Source of the DNA: a bacterium 1XD42-1
Lineage (GTDB): Bacteria; Bacillota; Clostridia; Oscillospirales; Ruminococcaceae
DNA length: 64,000 nucleotides
Reading direction: 5' to 3'
Assembly: GCA_003612625.1 (NCBI GenBank)
Contig: RAZJ01000010.1
Coordinates: 26,858-90,857 of the forward strand
A program made the position numbers and the translations under genes. The notes below the pieces were generated by a model. It ran no database searches. It was not told the origin of the DNA and was given only the letters and a program-made list of their open reading frames with translations. How positions within the stretch are numbered: position 1 is the stretch's first letter; every line of letters begins with the position of its first letter. This document shows positions 6,984-16,700 of this stretch, in pieces.

Positions 6984-9092
6984 TTGTCAAATTTGGTTAT
7001 TGTCGAATCACCGGCAAAAGCAAAAACCATAAAGAAATATTTAGGAAAAGACTTTGATGTAGTTGCATCTATGGGTCATGTACGTGATTTGCCAAAAAGC
7101 AAATTAGGCGTAGATGTAGAACATGACTTTGCTCCGCAGTATGTGGATATTAAAGGAAAAGAAGATCTGATAAAAGAACTGAAAAAGAAAGCCAAAAAAA
7201 GCAGTACCATTTATCTTGCAACAGACCCGGATCGGGAAGGGGAAGCTATTTCCTGGCATTTGGCACAAATGCTGGGGATGAATATGAACCAGCAGAACCG
7301 GGTAACTTTTAATGAAATTACAAAAACAGGCGTGAAAAATGGTATGGCAAATCCCCGGACTATTGATTTGAAATTAGTGGATGCACAGCAGGCCCGCCGT
7401 GTATTGGATCGGATTGTCGGATATAAAATCAGCCCGTTTTTATGGAGGAAGATCCGGAAAAATCTTTCCGCAGGCCGGGTACAGTCTGTGGCAGTCCGGA
7501 TCATTATGGATCGGGAAGCGGAAATCCGTGCGTTTCAGCAGCAGGAATATTGGAGCATAGACGCGAAGCTGGCGGCTAAAGGCCATGCCAAAAAGCCTTT
7601 TCCGGCAAAATTAACAGCAATCAACGGGGAAAAGCTGGACTTAACCAGTATTCCGGATGAAGCCAAAGCCCAGGAAATCAAAGCCTCTTTAGAAGGCGCT
7701 CAATATGTTGTAACGGGAATTAAAAAAGGGATACGGCGTAAATCCCCTTCCGCCCCTTTTATTACATCCACGTTGCAGCAGGAAGCTTCCCGCCGCTTGG
7801 GATACCAGTCCCAGAGGACAATGAAAATTGCCCAGGAGCTTTATGAAGGGGTAGAAATTGAAGGAATTGGTGCAACAGGCTTAATCACTTATATGCGTAC
7901 CGATTCCCTGCGGATTTCAGATGAAGCGGCAGGCGCGGCGGAACAGTATATCCTCCAAACCTATGGAAAAGAATATCTGCCTCCCAGCCGCCGGGTATTC
8001 AAAAGCAAAAAAAATGCCCAGGACGCCCATGAAGCTATCCGGCCTTCTGATCCCAGCTTAACGCCGGATCGGGTAAAATCCAGCCTTACTCCGGAACAAT
8101 TTAAACTGTATAAGTTAATTTGGGAACGTTTTATTGCCAGCCAAATGGCAAATGCCATACTAAATACCGTTTCTGTGGATATTACAGCAGGAAATTGCCT
8201 GTTCCGTTCCTCCGGGTTTACCGTAAAATTTGATGGTTTCACCATTTTGTATGAGGAAACCAAAGATGAGGATGACGAGAAATCTCCGGCATTGCCTCCC
8301 ATGGAGGAAGGGGATGTGATGACACTGAAGGAGCTGTCAGCCAACCAGCATTTTACCCAGCCTCCGCCCCGTTTTACAGAAGCTTCTTTGATTAAAACCC
8401 TGGAGGAAAACGGGATTGGCCGTCCGTCCACTTATGCACCAACGATAGCTACCATTTTGAAGCGGGGTTATGTGGAACGGGAAAATAAATCTTTGAAACC
8501 AACAGCCTTAGGGGAAGTGACAACAAAATTGATGGAAGAACAGTTTTCTGATATTGTGAATGTTACTTTTACGGCGAATATGGAGAAAAGCCTGGACCAG
8601 GTAGAAGAAGGAAAAGCCGAATATAATAAAATGCTGGAGGACTTCTACGCAGGCTTTGAAAAAATGCTGGAACAGGCAGAAAAAAATATGGATGGTACCC
8701 GGATCAAAGTACCGGATGAAGAAACGGATATTGTATGTGAACAATGCGGACGGAAAATGGTTATTAAAATAGGCCGGTATGGGAAATTTTTAGCCTGCCC
8801 GGGCTTTCCGGAATGCCGCAATACGAAACGGATTGTGCAGGAAACAGGAGGACTTTGTCCGGTCTGCGGCGGGAAGGTGATAGCAAAACGTACCAAAAAC
8901 GGGAAGCCGTATTTTGGATGTGAGCACAACCCCCAGTGCAGCTTTATGACATGGGATAAGCCGTTGGAAGAAAAATGTCCGAAATGTTCCAGTACTTTAT
9001 ATTATAAAGGCGGTCGGGAAGCGTTGATCCATTGTTTAAAAGAAGGCTGTGACTATGCCCGGGCAGTCGAGAAAAAAGGAGAAGGAAAATGA
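6984..9092 (+). CDS. topA: DNA topoisomerase I
   Basis: Type IA topoisomerase of 702 residues that relaxes negative supercoils. The Toprim domain starts at once (NLVIVESPAKAKTIKKYLG), with TDPDREGEAISWH as the metal site. The catalytic tyrosine is Tyr303 in GLITYMRTDSLR. The C-terminus carries three zinc-ribbon units with CxxC pairs (CEQCG, CPVCG, CPKCS). The start chosen is TTG 6984, because it gives the family N-terminus; a GTG at 6936 would add 16 unconserved residues, and the ATG at 6973 is out of frame. The ribosome-binding site (AAGGAAAGG) is weak, so the exact start is less sure. The stop overlaps trmFO. Confidence 0.95.
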   Translation: MSNLVIVESPAKAKTIKKYLGKDFDVVASMGHVRDLPKSKLGVDVEHDFAPQYVDIKGKEDLIKELKKKAKKSSTIYLATDPDREGEAISWHLAQMLGMNMNQQNRVTFNEITKTGVKNGMANPRTIDLKLVDAQQARRVLDRIVGYKISPFLWRKIRKNLSAGRVQSVAVRIIMDREAEIRAFQQQEYWSIDAKLAAKGHAKKPFPAKLTAINGEKLDLTSIPDEAKAQEIKASLEGAQYVVTGIKKGIRRKSPSAPFITSTLQQEASRRLGYQSQRTMKIAQELYEGVEIEGIGATGLITYMRTDSLRISDEAAGAAEQYILQTYGKEYLPPSRRVFKSKKNAQDAHEAIRPSDPSLTPDRVKSSLTPEQFKLYKLIWERFIASQMANAILNTVSVDITAGNCLFRSSGFTVKFDGFTILYEETKDEDDEKSPALPPMEEGDVMTLKELSANQHFTQPPPRFTEASLIKTLEENGIGRPSTYAPTIATILKRGYVERENKSLKPTALGEVTTKLMEEQFSDIVNVTFTANMEKSLDQVEEGKAEYNKMLEDFYAGFEKMLEQAEKNMDGTRIKVPDEETDIVCEQCGRKMVIKIGRYGKFLACPGFPECRNTKRIVQETGGLCPVCGGKVIAKRTKNGKPYFGCEHNPQCSFMTWDKPLEEKCPKCSSTLYYKGGREALIHCLKEGCDYARAVEKKGEGK

Positions 9093-10411
9093 AAGCCCAA
9101 GTAATTGGCGGAGGATTAGCTGGCTGTGAAGCGGCTTGGGCTTTGGCAAAAGCGGGAATAGAGGTTGATTTGTTTGAAATGAAACCCCTTAAATTTTCGC
9201 CTGCTCATCATAGCCCCGGTTTAGCGGAGCTGGTTTGTTCCAATTCTTTAAAAGCAAAGCGGATCGGTTCGGCTGCGGGAATGTTAAAAGAAGAAATGCG
9301 TCTTTTAGGTTCCCTGCTGGTGCCCTGCGGGGAAGAAACCAGCGTGCCGGCAGGTGGGGCTTTGGCAGTAGACCGGGATGCTTTTTCCGCGTTGGTGACA
9401 GAAAAAATAAAAAGCCATTCCCGCATTCAAATTGTCCATACAGAAATAAAGGATCTTCAATTTTCCCATCCTGCTATTATTGCCACTGGCCCGCTAACCT
9501 CGGAATCCCTTAGTCAGGAAATTGAAAAGCTTTGCGGCGGGAATTTAAGCTTTTATGATGCTGCCGCCCCGATTATTACCTATGATTCTATCGATCCGAA
9601 AAAAGTCTTTTTTGGCGCCAGATACCAGCGCGGGGAAGATGATTATATCAACTGCCCTTTCACGAAAGAGGAATATGAAGCTTTTTATGAAGCCCTGATC
9701 CATGCAGAAGTGGCAAATTTAGCGGAATTTGATAAACGCCAGATCTATGAGGGCTGTATGCCCATTGAAGTCATGGCAAAACGGGGGACAGATACCATCC
9801 GGTATGGCCCGATGCGCCCGGTTGGATTAAAAGATCCCAAAACCGGCCACAGGCCCTGGGCCAATGTGCAGCTCCGCCGGGAAAATCGGGAGGGAACGCT
9901 TTATAATATTGTAGGCTTCCAAACCAATTTAAAATTTGGGGAGCAAAAACGGGTTTTTTCCATGATACCGGGCCTGGAAAATGCAGAATTTATGCGCTAT
10001 GGCGTGATGCACCGGAACTTTTTTATTGATTCTCCCCGATTGTTAAACCGGGATTTCTGTTTCCGGCAGAATACCAGCCTTTATTTTGCCGGGCAGATTA
10101 CCGGTGTGGAAGGTTATATGGAATCTGCCATGTCGGGCCTTCTGGCAGGGAAATATTTAGCGGCGCAGATCCGCGGAATAACGCTGCCGGATCTGCCGGA
10201 GGATACCATGTGCGGTGCATTGAGTACGTATATCAGTACAGGAGGTACAGCAGAATTCCAGCCTATGGGGGCAAATATGGGAATACTTCCCATGCTGGAC
10301 AAGCAAGTTAAAGAAAAACAACAAAGATATGAACTGCTGGCAGAACGGGGGCTGTCCCATTTGCGGGAAACAGCAGCAGCTTGGAATCAGTTGGATATAC
10401 AGGAAGGATGA
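9089..10411 (+). CDS. trmFO: Methylenetetrahydrofolate-tRNA uracil-54 methyltransferase
   Basis: A 440-residue FAD- and folate-dependent enzyme that makes ribothymidine at position 54 of the tRNA T-loop. The N-terminal dinucleotide-binding motif (VIGGGLAGCEAAWALA) and the later ITGVEGYMESAMSGLLAG segment are typical of the TrmFO/GidA group. The length is normal for TrmFO and shorter than MnmG. ATG 9089 overlaps the topA stop (ATGA); topA-trmFO adjacency is conserved in Firmicutes. Its own stop overlaps the plsX start. Confidence 0.96.
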   Translation: MKAQVIGGGLAGCEAAWALAKAGIEVDLFEMKPLKFSPAHHSPGLAELVCSNSLKAKRIGSAAGMLKEEMRLLGSLLVPCGEETSVPAGGALAVDRDAFSALVTEKIKSHSRIQIVHTEIKDLQFSHPAIIATGPLTSESLSQEIEKLCGGNLSFYDAAAPIITYDSIDPKKVFFGARYQRGEDDYINCPFTKEEYEAFYEALIHAEVANLAEFDKRQIYEGCMPIEVMAKRGTDTIRYGPMRPVGLKDPKTGHRPWANVQLRRENREGTLYNIVGFQTNLKFGEQKRVFSMIPGLENAEFMRYGVMHRNFFIDSPRLLNRDFCFRQNTSLYFAGQITGVEGYMESAMSGLLAGKYLAAQIRGITLPDLPEDTMCGALSTYISTGGTAEFQPMGANMGILPMLDKQVKEKQQRYELLAERGLSHLRETAAAWNQLDIQEG

Positions 10412-11424
10412 TGAACCAGTTGAGGATTATTGTAGATGCCTTTGGAGGGGATCATGCGCCGGTAGAAATTATGAAGGGCTGTGCAATGGCAGTCCAGGAT
10501 TACCAAGTAGATATTATTGCTTGTGGGAATGAACCAGTTCTCCGGGAGGTTTGTGAAAAAAACCATATTTCTCTGGATCATATTTCCATTACCCATGCGG
10601 AAAAAGTAATCCTGGTGGAAATGGAACCCACAGAAGTGGTCAAAAGCTATGATGACTGCACCATGGCAGTCGGCTTGAAAATGCTGGCCAGCGGAGAAGG
10701 AGATGCTTTTGTCAGTGCCGGTTCCACTGGGGCAATCGTAGTAGGAGCTTCCCTTTTTGTAAAACGGATTAAAGGCATTAAAAGGGCGGCACTGGCTTCG
10801 GCAATCCCATGCAAAAACGGCTGTTATATGCTGCTGGATATGGGGGCCAATACGGAATGCAGGCCGGAAATGCTAATGCAATTTGGCGTTATGGGCAGTA
10901 TTTTTATGGAAAATGTATTGGGTGTCCCATCTCCCCGTGTAGCAATGGTGAACATTGGCACAGAAGAAAATAAAGGTTTAGAATTACAGATCGCAGCTAA
11001 TGCTTTATTACGGGAAGCCCCGGTCAATTTTATCGGCAATATAGAAGCAAGGGATTTGCCGTTTGGCTGCTGTGATGTGGCAATTTGTGACGGCTTCACC
11101 GGAAATGTGGTATTAAAGCTGACAGAAGGTTTGGGAAAATGGTTTGCCGGGGAATTAAAAGGTATTTTTATGGAAAATACAGCTTCTAAAGTAGGTTATC
11201 TTTGTGTGCGCCAGGGAGTAGAACGGTTCCGGCGGAGCATGGATTATAAGGAATATGGCGGGGCGCCATTGATGGGGACAGTCAAGCCTGTTATAAAAGC
11301 CCATGGCAGTTCAGATGCCAAAGCTTTTAAAAATGCCATCCGCCAGGCAAAAGATTATGCCGGACGCCATGTAATCGGGCAAATTGAAAGTGCGCTGGAG
11401 AAATTGAAAAAGGAGGCTAAGTGA
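10411..11424 (+). CDS. plsX: Phosphate acyltransferase PlsX
   Basis: A 337-residue enzyme that converts acyl-ACP and phosphate to acyl-phosphate, the acyl donor for PlsY in phospholipid synthesis. It has the N-terminal IIVDAFGGDHAPVEIMKG and the conserved FVSAGSTGAIV. Two adjacent ATGs (10408 and 10411) overlap the trmFO stop; 10411 is preferred because AGGAAGG at 10401-10407 is then better spaced. In many Firmicutes an acpP or fab genes follow plsX, but here rnc follows immediately (TGATG). Confidence 0.95.
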   Translation: MNQLRIIVDAFGGDHAPVEIMKGCAMAVQDYQVDIIACGNEPVLREVCEKNHISLDHISITHAEKVILVEMEPTEVVKSYDDCTMAVGLKMLASGEGDAFVSAGSTGAIVVGASLFVKRIKGIKRAALASAIPCKNGCYMLLDMGANTECRPEMLMQFGVMGSIFMENVLGVPSPRVAMVNIGTEENKGLELQIAANALLREAPVNFIGNIEARDLPFGCCDVAICDGFTGNVVLKLTEGLGKWFAGELKGIFMENTASKVGYLCVRQGVERFRRSMDYKEYGGAPLMGTVKPVIKAHGSSDAKAFKNAIRQAKDYAGRHVIGQIESALEKLKKEAK

Positions 11425-12116
11425 TGTACCAAACCCATTGTGCAGAGGCCTCACTGTTGGAGAAATCGATTGGGTATACCTTTAAAAATAAAAAATATTT
11501 GGATATTGCTTTGACCCATTCTTCTTACGCGAATGAGGTCAAAAAAGGCCAGACAAGCAATGAACGCCAGGAATTTTTAGGGGATGCAGTTTTATCCATT
11601 ATTGTATCGGATTATTTGTTCCATACCTGCCATTTAGCCGAAGGGGAATTAACAAAATTAAGAGCTTCCATGGTATGTGAAAAATCCTTATGCGGGTTTG
11701 CGCAAAAACTGGAGCTTGGGAAGTTCCTGAAATTAGGCCGCGGGGAAGAAATGATGGGCGGCCGGGAACGGCCTTCTATTCTGGCAGACGCCTTTGAAGC
11801 ATTGCTAGCAGCGATTTATTTGGATGGCGGTACAGATCCGGCACAGCAGTTTGTCCTGCATTTTGTAACGGAAGCTTTAAACAGCCGTCAGGCTTCTTTT
11901 ACCGATTATAAAACCATGCTGCAAGAGATTACACAAAAAAATCCGGAAGAACGGCTGACCTATGTTTTAGTAGATGAAAGCGGCCCGGATCATGAAAAAT
12001 CCTTTGTAGTGGAAGTCCATTTAAACAGCAATGTAATCGGCAAGGGCATAGGCGGAAGCAAAAAAGGTGCGGAACAAGCGGCGGCAAAAGAGGCATTGAA
12101 GCTGATGGGCCTGTGA
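11424..12116 (+). CDS. rnc: Ribonuclease III
   Basis: A 230-residue double-strand-specific endoribonuclease for rRNA and mRNA processing. The catalytic signature NERQEFLGDAV is at about residues 46-56, a second acidic helix (DAFEALLAAIYLDGG) lies near 116-130, and a double-stranded-RNA-binding domain fills the C-terminus (GIGGSKKGAEQAAAKEAL). ATG 11424 is preferred over GTG 11421 because AGGAGG (11411-11416) is then 7 bases away. Its stop overlaps the GTG of the radical SAM gene. Confidence 0.97.
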   Translation: MYQTHCAEASLLEKSIGYTFKNKKYLDIALTHSSYANEVKKGQTSNERQEFLGDAVLSIIVSDYLFHTCHLAEGELTKLRASMVCEKSLCGFAQKLELGKFLKLGRGEEMMGGRERPSILADAFEALLAAIYLDGGTDPAQQFVLHFVTEALNSRQASFTDYKTMLQEITQKNPEERLTYVLVDESGPDHEKSFVVEVHLNSNVIGKGIGGSKKGAEQAAAKEALKLMGL

Positions 12117-13144
12117 AACATGCCAACCTTTCCATATTTGTCCCCCATGCAGGCTGTCCCCACCAGTGCAGCTTTTGCAGGCAGCAGGTTATTTCAGGGG
12201 TAGAAACCCCTGTCACACCGGAACAGGTAACAGCCTTATGTAAAAACAGCGTTGCAAAATTGCCGCCGGGCAGGGAAGCGGAAATCGCATTTTTTGGCGG
12301 CAGCTTTACCGCGTTAAGCCGGCAGACAATGACAGCCCTTTTAGAAGCAGCTTTTCCTTTTGTAGAAAAAGGGCCTTTTACCGGAATCCGGATTTCCACA
12401 CGGCCGGATTGTATCCATCCGGAAATCCTCGCCCTTTTGGCCCGCTATCGGGTACAGGCTATCGAATTAGGCGCCCAAAGTATGGATGATTCTGTGCTGG
12501 AGCAAAATAAAAGGGGCCATACAGCAGAAGACGTAAAAAATGCCTCCCGCTTGATTCGGGAATGGGGTTTTTCTTTGGGGCTGCAAATGATGACAGGGCT
12601 GTTTGGATCAGACCCGGAAAAAGACTGGAAAACAGCGGAAGAATTGGCAAAGCTCCAGCCTGAAACCATGCGGATTTATCCAACCATTGTTCTGGAAGGG
12701 ACCCAGTTAGCCCAGTGGTACGAAAAAGGGATTTACTATCCCCAGACTTTATCGGAAGCTGTAACCCTTGGAGCTGAATTGTTAGGCTTTTTTGAGGAAA
12801 GATCCATCCGTGTGATCCGGATGGGCCTCCATGATGAGCCTTCTTTAAGCCGTTCCCGAATAGCAGGGCCTTATCATCCTGCATTTCGGGAGCTTTGTGA
12901 AGGCTGGCTTATGGCATTGCGGGCAGAAAAAATTTTAAAAAAACAGGGGACAGGCCATTATCAAATGGGGATTTCTTTAGGTGGCGTTTCAAAAATGTTA
13001 GGCCATGGCGCTTTTCCCGTTGAGTATTTACAAAGTTTGGGGTATAATATAGAAATTAAAAAGGATGCTGCCCTTTCCGGGCTTGATTTTTGGATAAAGG
13101 ATGTGGAAAATGCGTCTGCGCAGCTTGGAAATACAGGGCTTTAA
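12113..13144 (+). CDS. Radical SAM protein (Elp3/coproporphyrinogen oxidase-like)
   Basis: A 343-residue radical SAM enzyme. The [4Fe-4S] cysteines are Cys15, Cys19 and Cys22 (CPHQCSFC), and FFGGSFTAL is the SAM-binding glycine motif. A short C-terminal domain follows. GTG 12113 overlaps the rnc stop (GTGA). A radical SAM gene between rnc and smc is a conserved arrangement in Clostridia, but its substrate is unknown; the annotation of such proteins as HemN is by fold only. The 3' end overlaps smc by 35 bases. Confidence 0.85.
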   Translation: MKHANLSIFVPHAGCPHQCSFCRQQVISGVETPVTPEQVTALCKNSVAKLPPGREAEIAFFGGSFTALSRQTMTALLEAAFPFVEKGPFTGIRISTRPDCIHPEILALLARYRVQAIELGAQSMDDSVLEQNKRGHTAEDVKNASRLIREWGFSLGLQMMTGLFGSDPEKDWKTAEELAKLQPETMRIYPTIVLEGTQLAQWYEKGIYYPQTLSEAVTLGAELLGFFEERSIRVIRMGLHDEPSLSRSRIAGPYHPAFRELCEGWLMALRAEKILKKQGTGHYQMGISLGGVSKMLGHGAFPVEYLQSLGYNIEIKKDAALSGLDFWIKDVENASAQLGNTGL

Positions 13145-16100
13145 GTCATTCCCGGATAAGACACGGCTTGATTTCAATGATGGGATCACCGCTGTTGTAG
13201 GGCCTAATGGCAGCGGCAAAAGCAATATTGCAGATGCAATGCGCTGGGTATTGGGAGAGCAGTCCAGCAAAACCTTAAGGGGCGGCAAAATGGAAGATGT
13301 CATTTTTGGCGGGACACAACTGCGGAAAGCCCAGGGATTTGCTCAGGTCCAGCTTACCATTGACAATCGGGATCGTGCTTTGGCCTGTGACAGTGATGAA
13401 GTATCCCTTTTACGGAAGCTTTACCGTTCCGGAGAAAGTGAATACCGGCTCAATGGGGCTTCTGTACGTTTGCGGGATATTTATGAGCTGCTGATGGATA
13501 CAGGATTAGGCCGGGACGGGTATTCCATTATTGGTCAGGGGCGTATTTCTGAAATTGTCAGCGCAAAGAGTACCCAGCGCAGGGAAATTTTTGAAGAAGC
13601 TGCCGGAATTTCAAAATACCGCTACCGGAAAGCAGAAGCAGAACGGCGTTTAGCAGATGCCCAGGAAAATCTTTTGCGTTTAAAGGATATTTTACAGGAA
13701 CTAGAAGAACGGGTAGGGCCGTTGCGTGTTCAGGCCGAAAAAGCCAAACAGTTTTTAGAATATTCAGGTGAAAAGAAAATTTTGGAAGTTTCTTTGTGGA
13801 TGGAAACGCTGGAACGTTCCAAGGCCCTGATCCGCGCACAGTCAGATAAAATTTTATTATGCCGGACCCAATATGAAGAAATTGAAGCCCAGTTAGATGC
13901 AACAGAAAAAGAAATTGGGGTAAAAGGGGAAGAAATCCGCCGTTTAGCAGTAGAAATGGATGGGGACAGTGCAAAAATACGTTCTTTAGAAGAACAATCC
14001 GCAGAATATGCCCGTCAGATTGCAGTTATGGAAAATGATATGGCCCATAACAATTCCACGATTGAACGGTTACAGGCAGAATTGGCCCAGTCTGGTATTT
14101 CCGGTGAAGAATTAGAGGCTAAAATACATAGCCAGCAGACAGATATTGATTCTAAAAAACAAGAAATACAGGATCTTGAGGGGAAAAAGAAGGAAATCCA
14201 AGAACAGATAGCCAGTTTAACAGCAGAAAAAAATGCCTGTACCAGCCGGATTGACGGGTTAAAAGAACGCCGTTATGGATTGACCCAAAGTATCAACGGG
14301 GCAAAATTGTCCAATGCTTCCAGTACATCCTTAATTGATGAAACCATTCAGCGGCTGGAGGCTTTGCGGGAAGAATCCATCATTAAAGATGAGAATTTGC
14401 ACCGGCTGGATCAGGAAGTCCGGGACTGTACAGAACTATTGGAAACCATAAGGGAAAAACTGGATTCTTTGCAGAATACGAAAGCAGGCCATACATTAAA
14501 ATTACAGGGACGTCAGGAAAAATTAACTTCTTTGCAGGGACAGCATAAGGATTTGGAAGATGAAGCCCGCCAGCGCCGCCAACGGGCAAAGCTATTGTCT
14601 GATATGGAAAACAGCATGGAAGGCTTCCAAAACAGTGTCAAATTTGTCATGAACAAAGCTTCTTCTGGTGCAATTTCCGGCATATTTGGCCCGGTTTCCC
14701 GGCTGGTCAGCGCTGAGGATCAATATGCTTTAGCCATTGAAATTGCATTAGGGGCAGCTATGCAAAATATCGTTGTGGAAAATGAAACCGTAGCAAAACG
14801 GGCTATTGGCATGTTGAAAGAAGCCCGCAGCGGACGCTGTACTTTTCTCCCCCTGACCACAGTAAAAGGAAAACAGCTTATGGAGCCTTGGCTTTCAGAA
14901 GCGGAAGGCTTTATCGGGATAGCGGCAAAGCTTGTCCAGTTCGATCCAAAGTTTTCCGGAATTATCGATCAGCTTTTGGGAAGAATTGTCATTGTACAGG
15001 ATCTGGATTGTGCCACCATGATAGCAAAGCAAGGCAATTACCGCTTCCGTGTGGTGACTTTAGATGGACAGGTTGTCAATACAGGCGGCTCTATGACAGG
15101 GGGCTATGCGGCCCGTAGCGCAGGAATTTTAAGCCGTGCGGGAGAAATTGAACGTCTGCAAAAAGAAGCTTCTGACTTAGAGAAACAGATGGCAGGCCTA
15201 GATAAAAAAATCAGCATGGCCCAAAGCGATGTTTCAGAAGCCCAGGCAGTATTATCCGGAGTGGACGGGGAACTGGCTTCGGCACAGGAAGACCGCATCC
15301 GTTATGAAGCGGAACTCCGGCAGTTAAAAACCACCCATGCAGAGGCAGTCCGTTTAAAGGATCAGTCTGCCGGGGAATATACCCGTTTATCGGATCGGTT
15401 AGAGGAGCTAAAGGCACAAAATATTTCCAGTGACAGTTTGATTGCCGGAATGGAAAAAGAACTGGCAGAGGTCGCCAATTCCTTATTGACAGAAAATGAA
15501 ACCCGCCAGGAATTAACAGAAAAAAGCCAGGCATTTTCGGATCAAATGGCGGAATACAATATGGCTTCTATGGCTTTAGGCCGTGATGTTGACGGAATGC
15601 GCCGGATGCTGGAACAGCTAAAAGGCCAGCAGGCAGATCAGACACAGCACCGGCAGGATTTAGAAAATCAAATCCGGGACTGCGAAGAAAAAAACAAAGA
15701 ATCAACAGCCCATATTGCGGAAGCTGCCCAAGCAAAGGAAACTGGTACAGCAGAAATAAAGGTTTTGGAAGAAGGCATGACAAAAAAACGTGCCCAGCGG
15801 GATCAGCATGAAGCAGAAGCAGCGGCACTGCGGGCTGGACAGAGGGAAGTCATTGCCAAGCGGGAAGGTATGGGCCGTGAACTGGCCCGTCTGGAAGAAA
15901 AAAAAGCTGCAATGAGCACAGAATACGATCAAATCATTGCACGGTTATGGGAAGAATATGAGATCACGCCTTCCAAGGCAGCAGAAATTGCACAGCCGAT
16001 TGAAGATGATGCTTTAGCCCACCGCAAATTAGCTGAATTGAAAACGAAAATCCGGAGCTTAGGAAGCGTTAATACAGATGCAGTAGAAGAATACCAGCAG

Positions 16101-16685
16101 GTTTCTGCCCGCTATCTGGCATTAAAAGAACAAACAGATGATGTGGAACATGCCCGTACCGAATTGCTCCGGCTGATCACCCAGCTTACAGATGAAATGC
16201 GGACCATTTTTCTAGGCAGCTTCGAGCAGATTTCAAAAAATTTTTCTGCTATTTTTAAAGAACTGTTTGGAGGCGGCAAAGGGAACCTTACTTTAACAAA
16301 TTCAGAAGATGTATTGGAATCCGGTGTGGAAATTCATGTGCAGCCTCCGGGAAAACTGATTGGCAGCTTAGCAGCCCTTTCCGGTGGGGAACAGGCTCTG
16401 GTAGCGATTGCAATCTATTTTGCTATTTTAAAAGTCCGGCCTTCGCCTTTTGTCCTGCTGGACGAAATCGAAGCAGCTTTAGATGATGTGAATGTAGTAA
16501 AATATGCACAATATTTGCGGAAAATTTGTGACAGGACACAATTTATTGCAATTACGCACCGCCGTGGTACAATGGAAGAAGCAGATATGTTATATGGCGT
16601 CACCATGCAGGAAGAAGGTATTTCAAAACTGCTTGCGTTGGATGTCAATGAATTGGAAAGTAAACTGGGCATGAAACAAAGATAG
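13110..16685 (+). CDS. smc: Chromosome segregation protein SMC
   Basis: A 1191-residue SMC ATPase that, with ScpA and ScpB, compacts and segregates the chromosome. Walker A is GPNGSGKS at residues 31-38, long coiled coils flank a hinge domain (about 505-660, GAISGIFGPVSRLV), and the C-terminal head has LSGGEQALVAIAI and VLLDEIEAALDD. The start is ATG 13110 (MRLRSLEIQGFKSF), the family N-terminus; ATG 13101 would add three residues. It begins inside the radical SAM gene, so the two are coupled. smc-ftsY adjacency is standard in Firmicutes. Confidence 0.97.
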   Translation: MRLRSLEIQGFKSFPDKTRLDFNDGITAVVGPNGSGKSNIADAMRWVLGEQSSKTLRGGKMEDVIFGGTQLRKAQGFAQVQLTIDNRDRALACDSDEVSLLRKLYRSGESEYRLNGASVRLRDIYELLMDTGLGRDGYSIIGQGRISEIVSAKSTQRREIFEEAAGISKYRYRKAEAERRLADAQENLLRLKDILQELEERVGPLRVQAEKAKQFLEYSGEKKILEVSLWMETLERSKALIRAQSDKILLCRTQYEEIEAQLDATEKEIGVKGEEIRRLAVEMDGDSAKIRSLEEQSAEYARQIAVMENDMAHNNSTIERLQAELAQSGISGEELEAKIHSQQTDIDSKKQEIQDLEGKKKEIQEQIASLTAEKNACTSRIDGLKERRYGLTQSINGAKLSNASSTSLIDETIQRLEALREESIIKDENLHRLDQEVRDCTELLETIREKLDSLQNTKAGHTLKLQGRQEKLTSLQGQHKDLEDEARQRRQRAKLLSDMENSMEGFQNSVKFVMNKASSGAISGIFGPVSRLVSAEDQYALAIEIALGAAMQNIVVENETVAKRAIGMLKEARSGRCTFLPLTTVKGKQLMEPWLSEAEGFIGIAAKLVQFDPKFSGIIDQLLGRIVIVQDLDCATMIAKQGNYRFRVVTLDGQVVNTGGSMTGGYAARSAGILSRAGEIERLQKEASDLEKQMAGLDKKISMAQSDVSEAQAVLSGVDGELASAQEDRIRYEAELRQLKTTHAEAVRLKDQSAGEYTRLSDRLEELKAQNISSDSLIAGMEKELAEVANSLLTENETRQELTEKSQAFSDQMAEYNMASMALGRDVDGMRRMLEQLKGQQADQTQHRQDLENQIRDCEEKNKESTAHIAEAAQAKETGTAEIKVLEEGMTKKRAQRDQHEAEAAALRAGQREVIAKREGMGRELARLEEKKAAMSTEYDQIIARLWEEYEITPSKAAEIAQPIEDDALAHRKLAELKTKIRSLGSVNTDAVEEYQQVSARYLALKEQTDDVEHARTELLRLITQLTDEMRTIFLGSFEQISKNFSAIFKELFGGGKGNLTLTNSEDVLESGVEIHVQPPGKLIGSLAALSGGEQALVAIAIYFAILKVRPSPFVLLDEIEAALDDVNVVKYAQYLRKICDRTQFIAITHRRGTMEEADMLYGVTMQEEGISKLLALDVNELESKLGMKQR

Positions 16686-16700
16686 ATGGAGGGTTCGGAT

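Noticed and set aside
6973..6984. ATG at 6973 as the topA start
   Set aside because: It is out of frame with the topoisomerase; only TTG 6984 or GTG 6936 are in frame.
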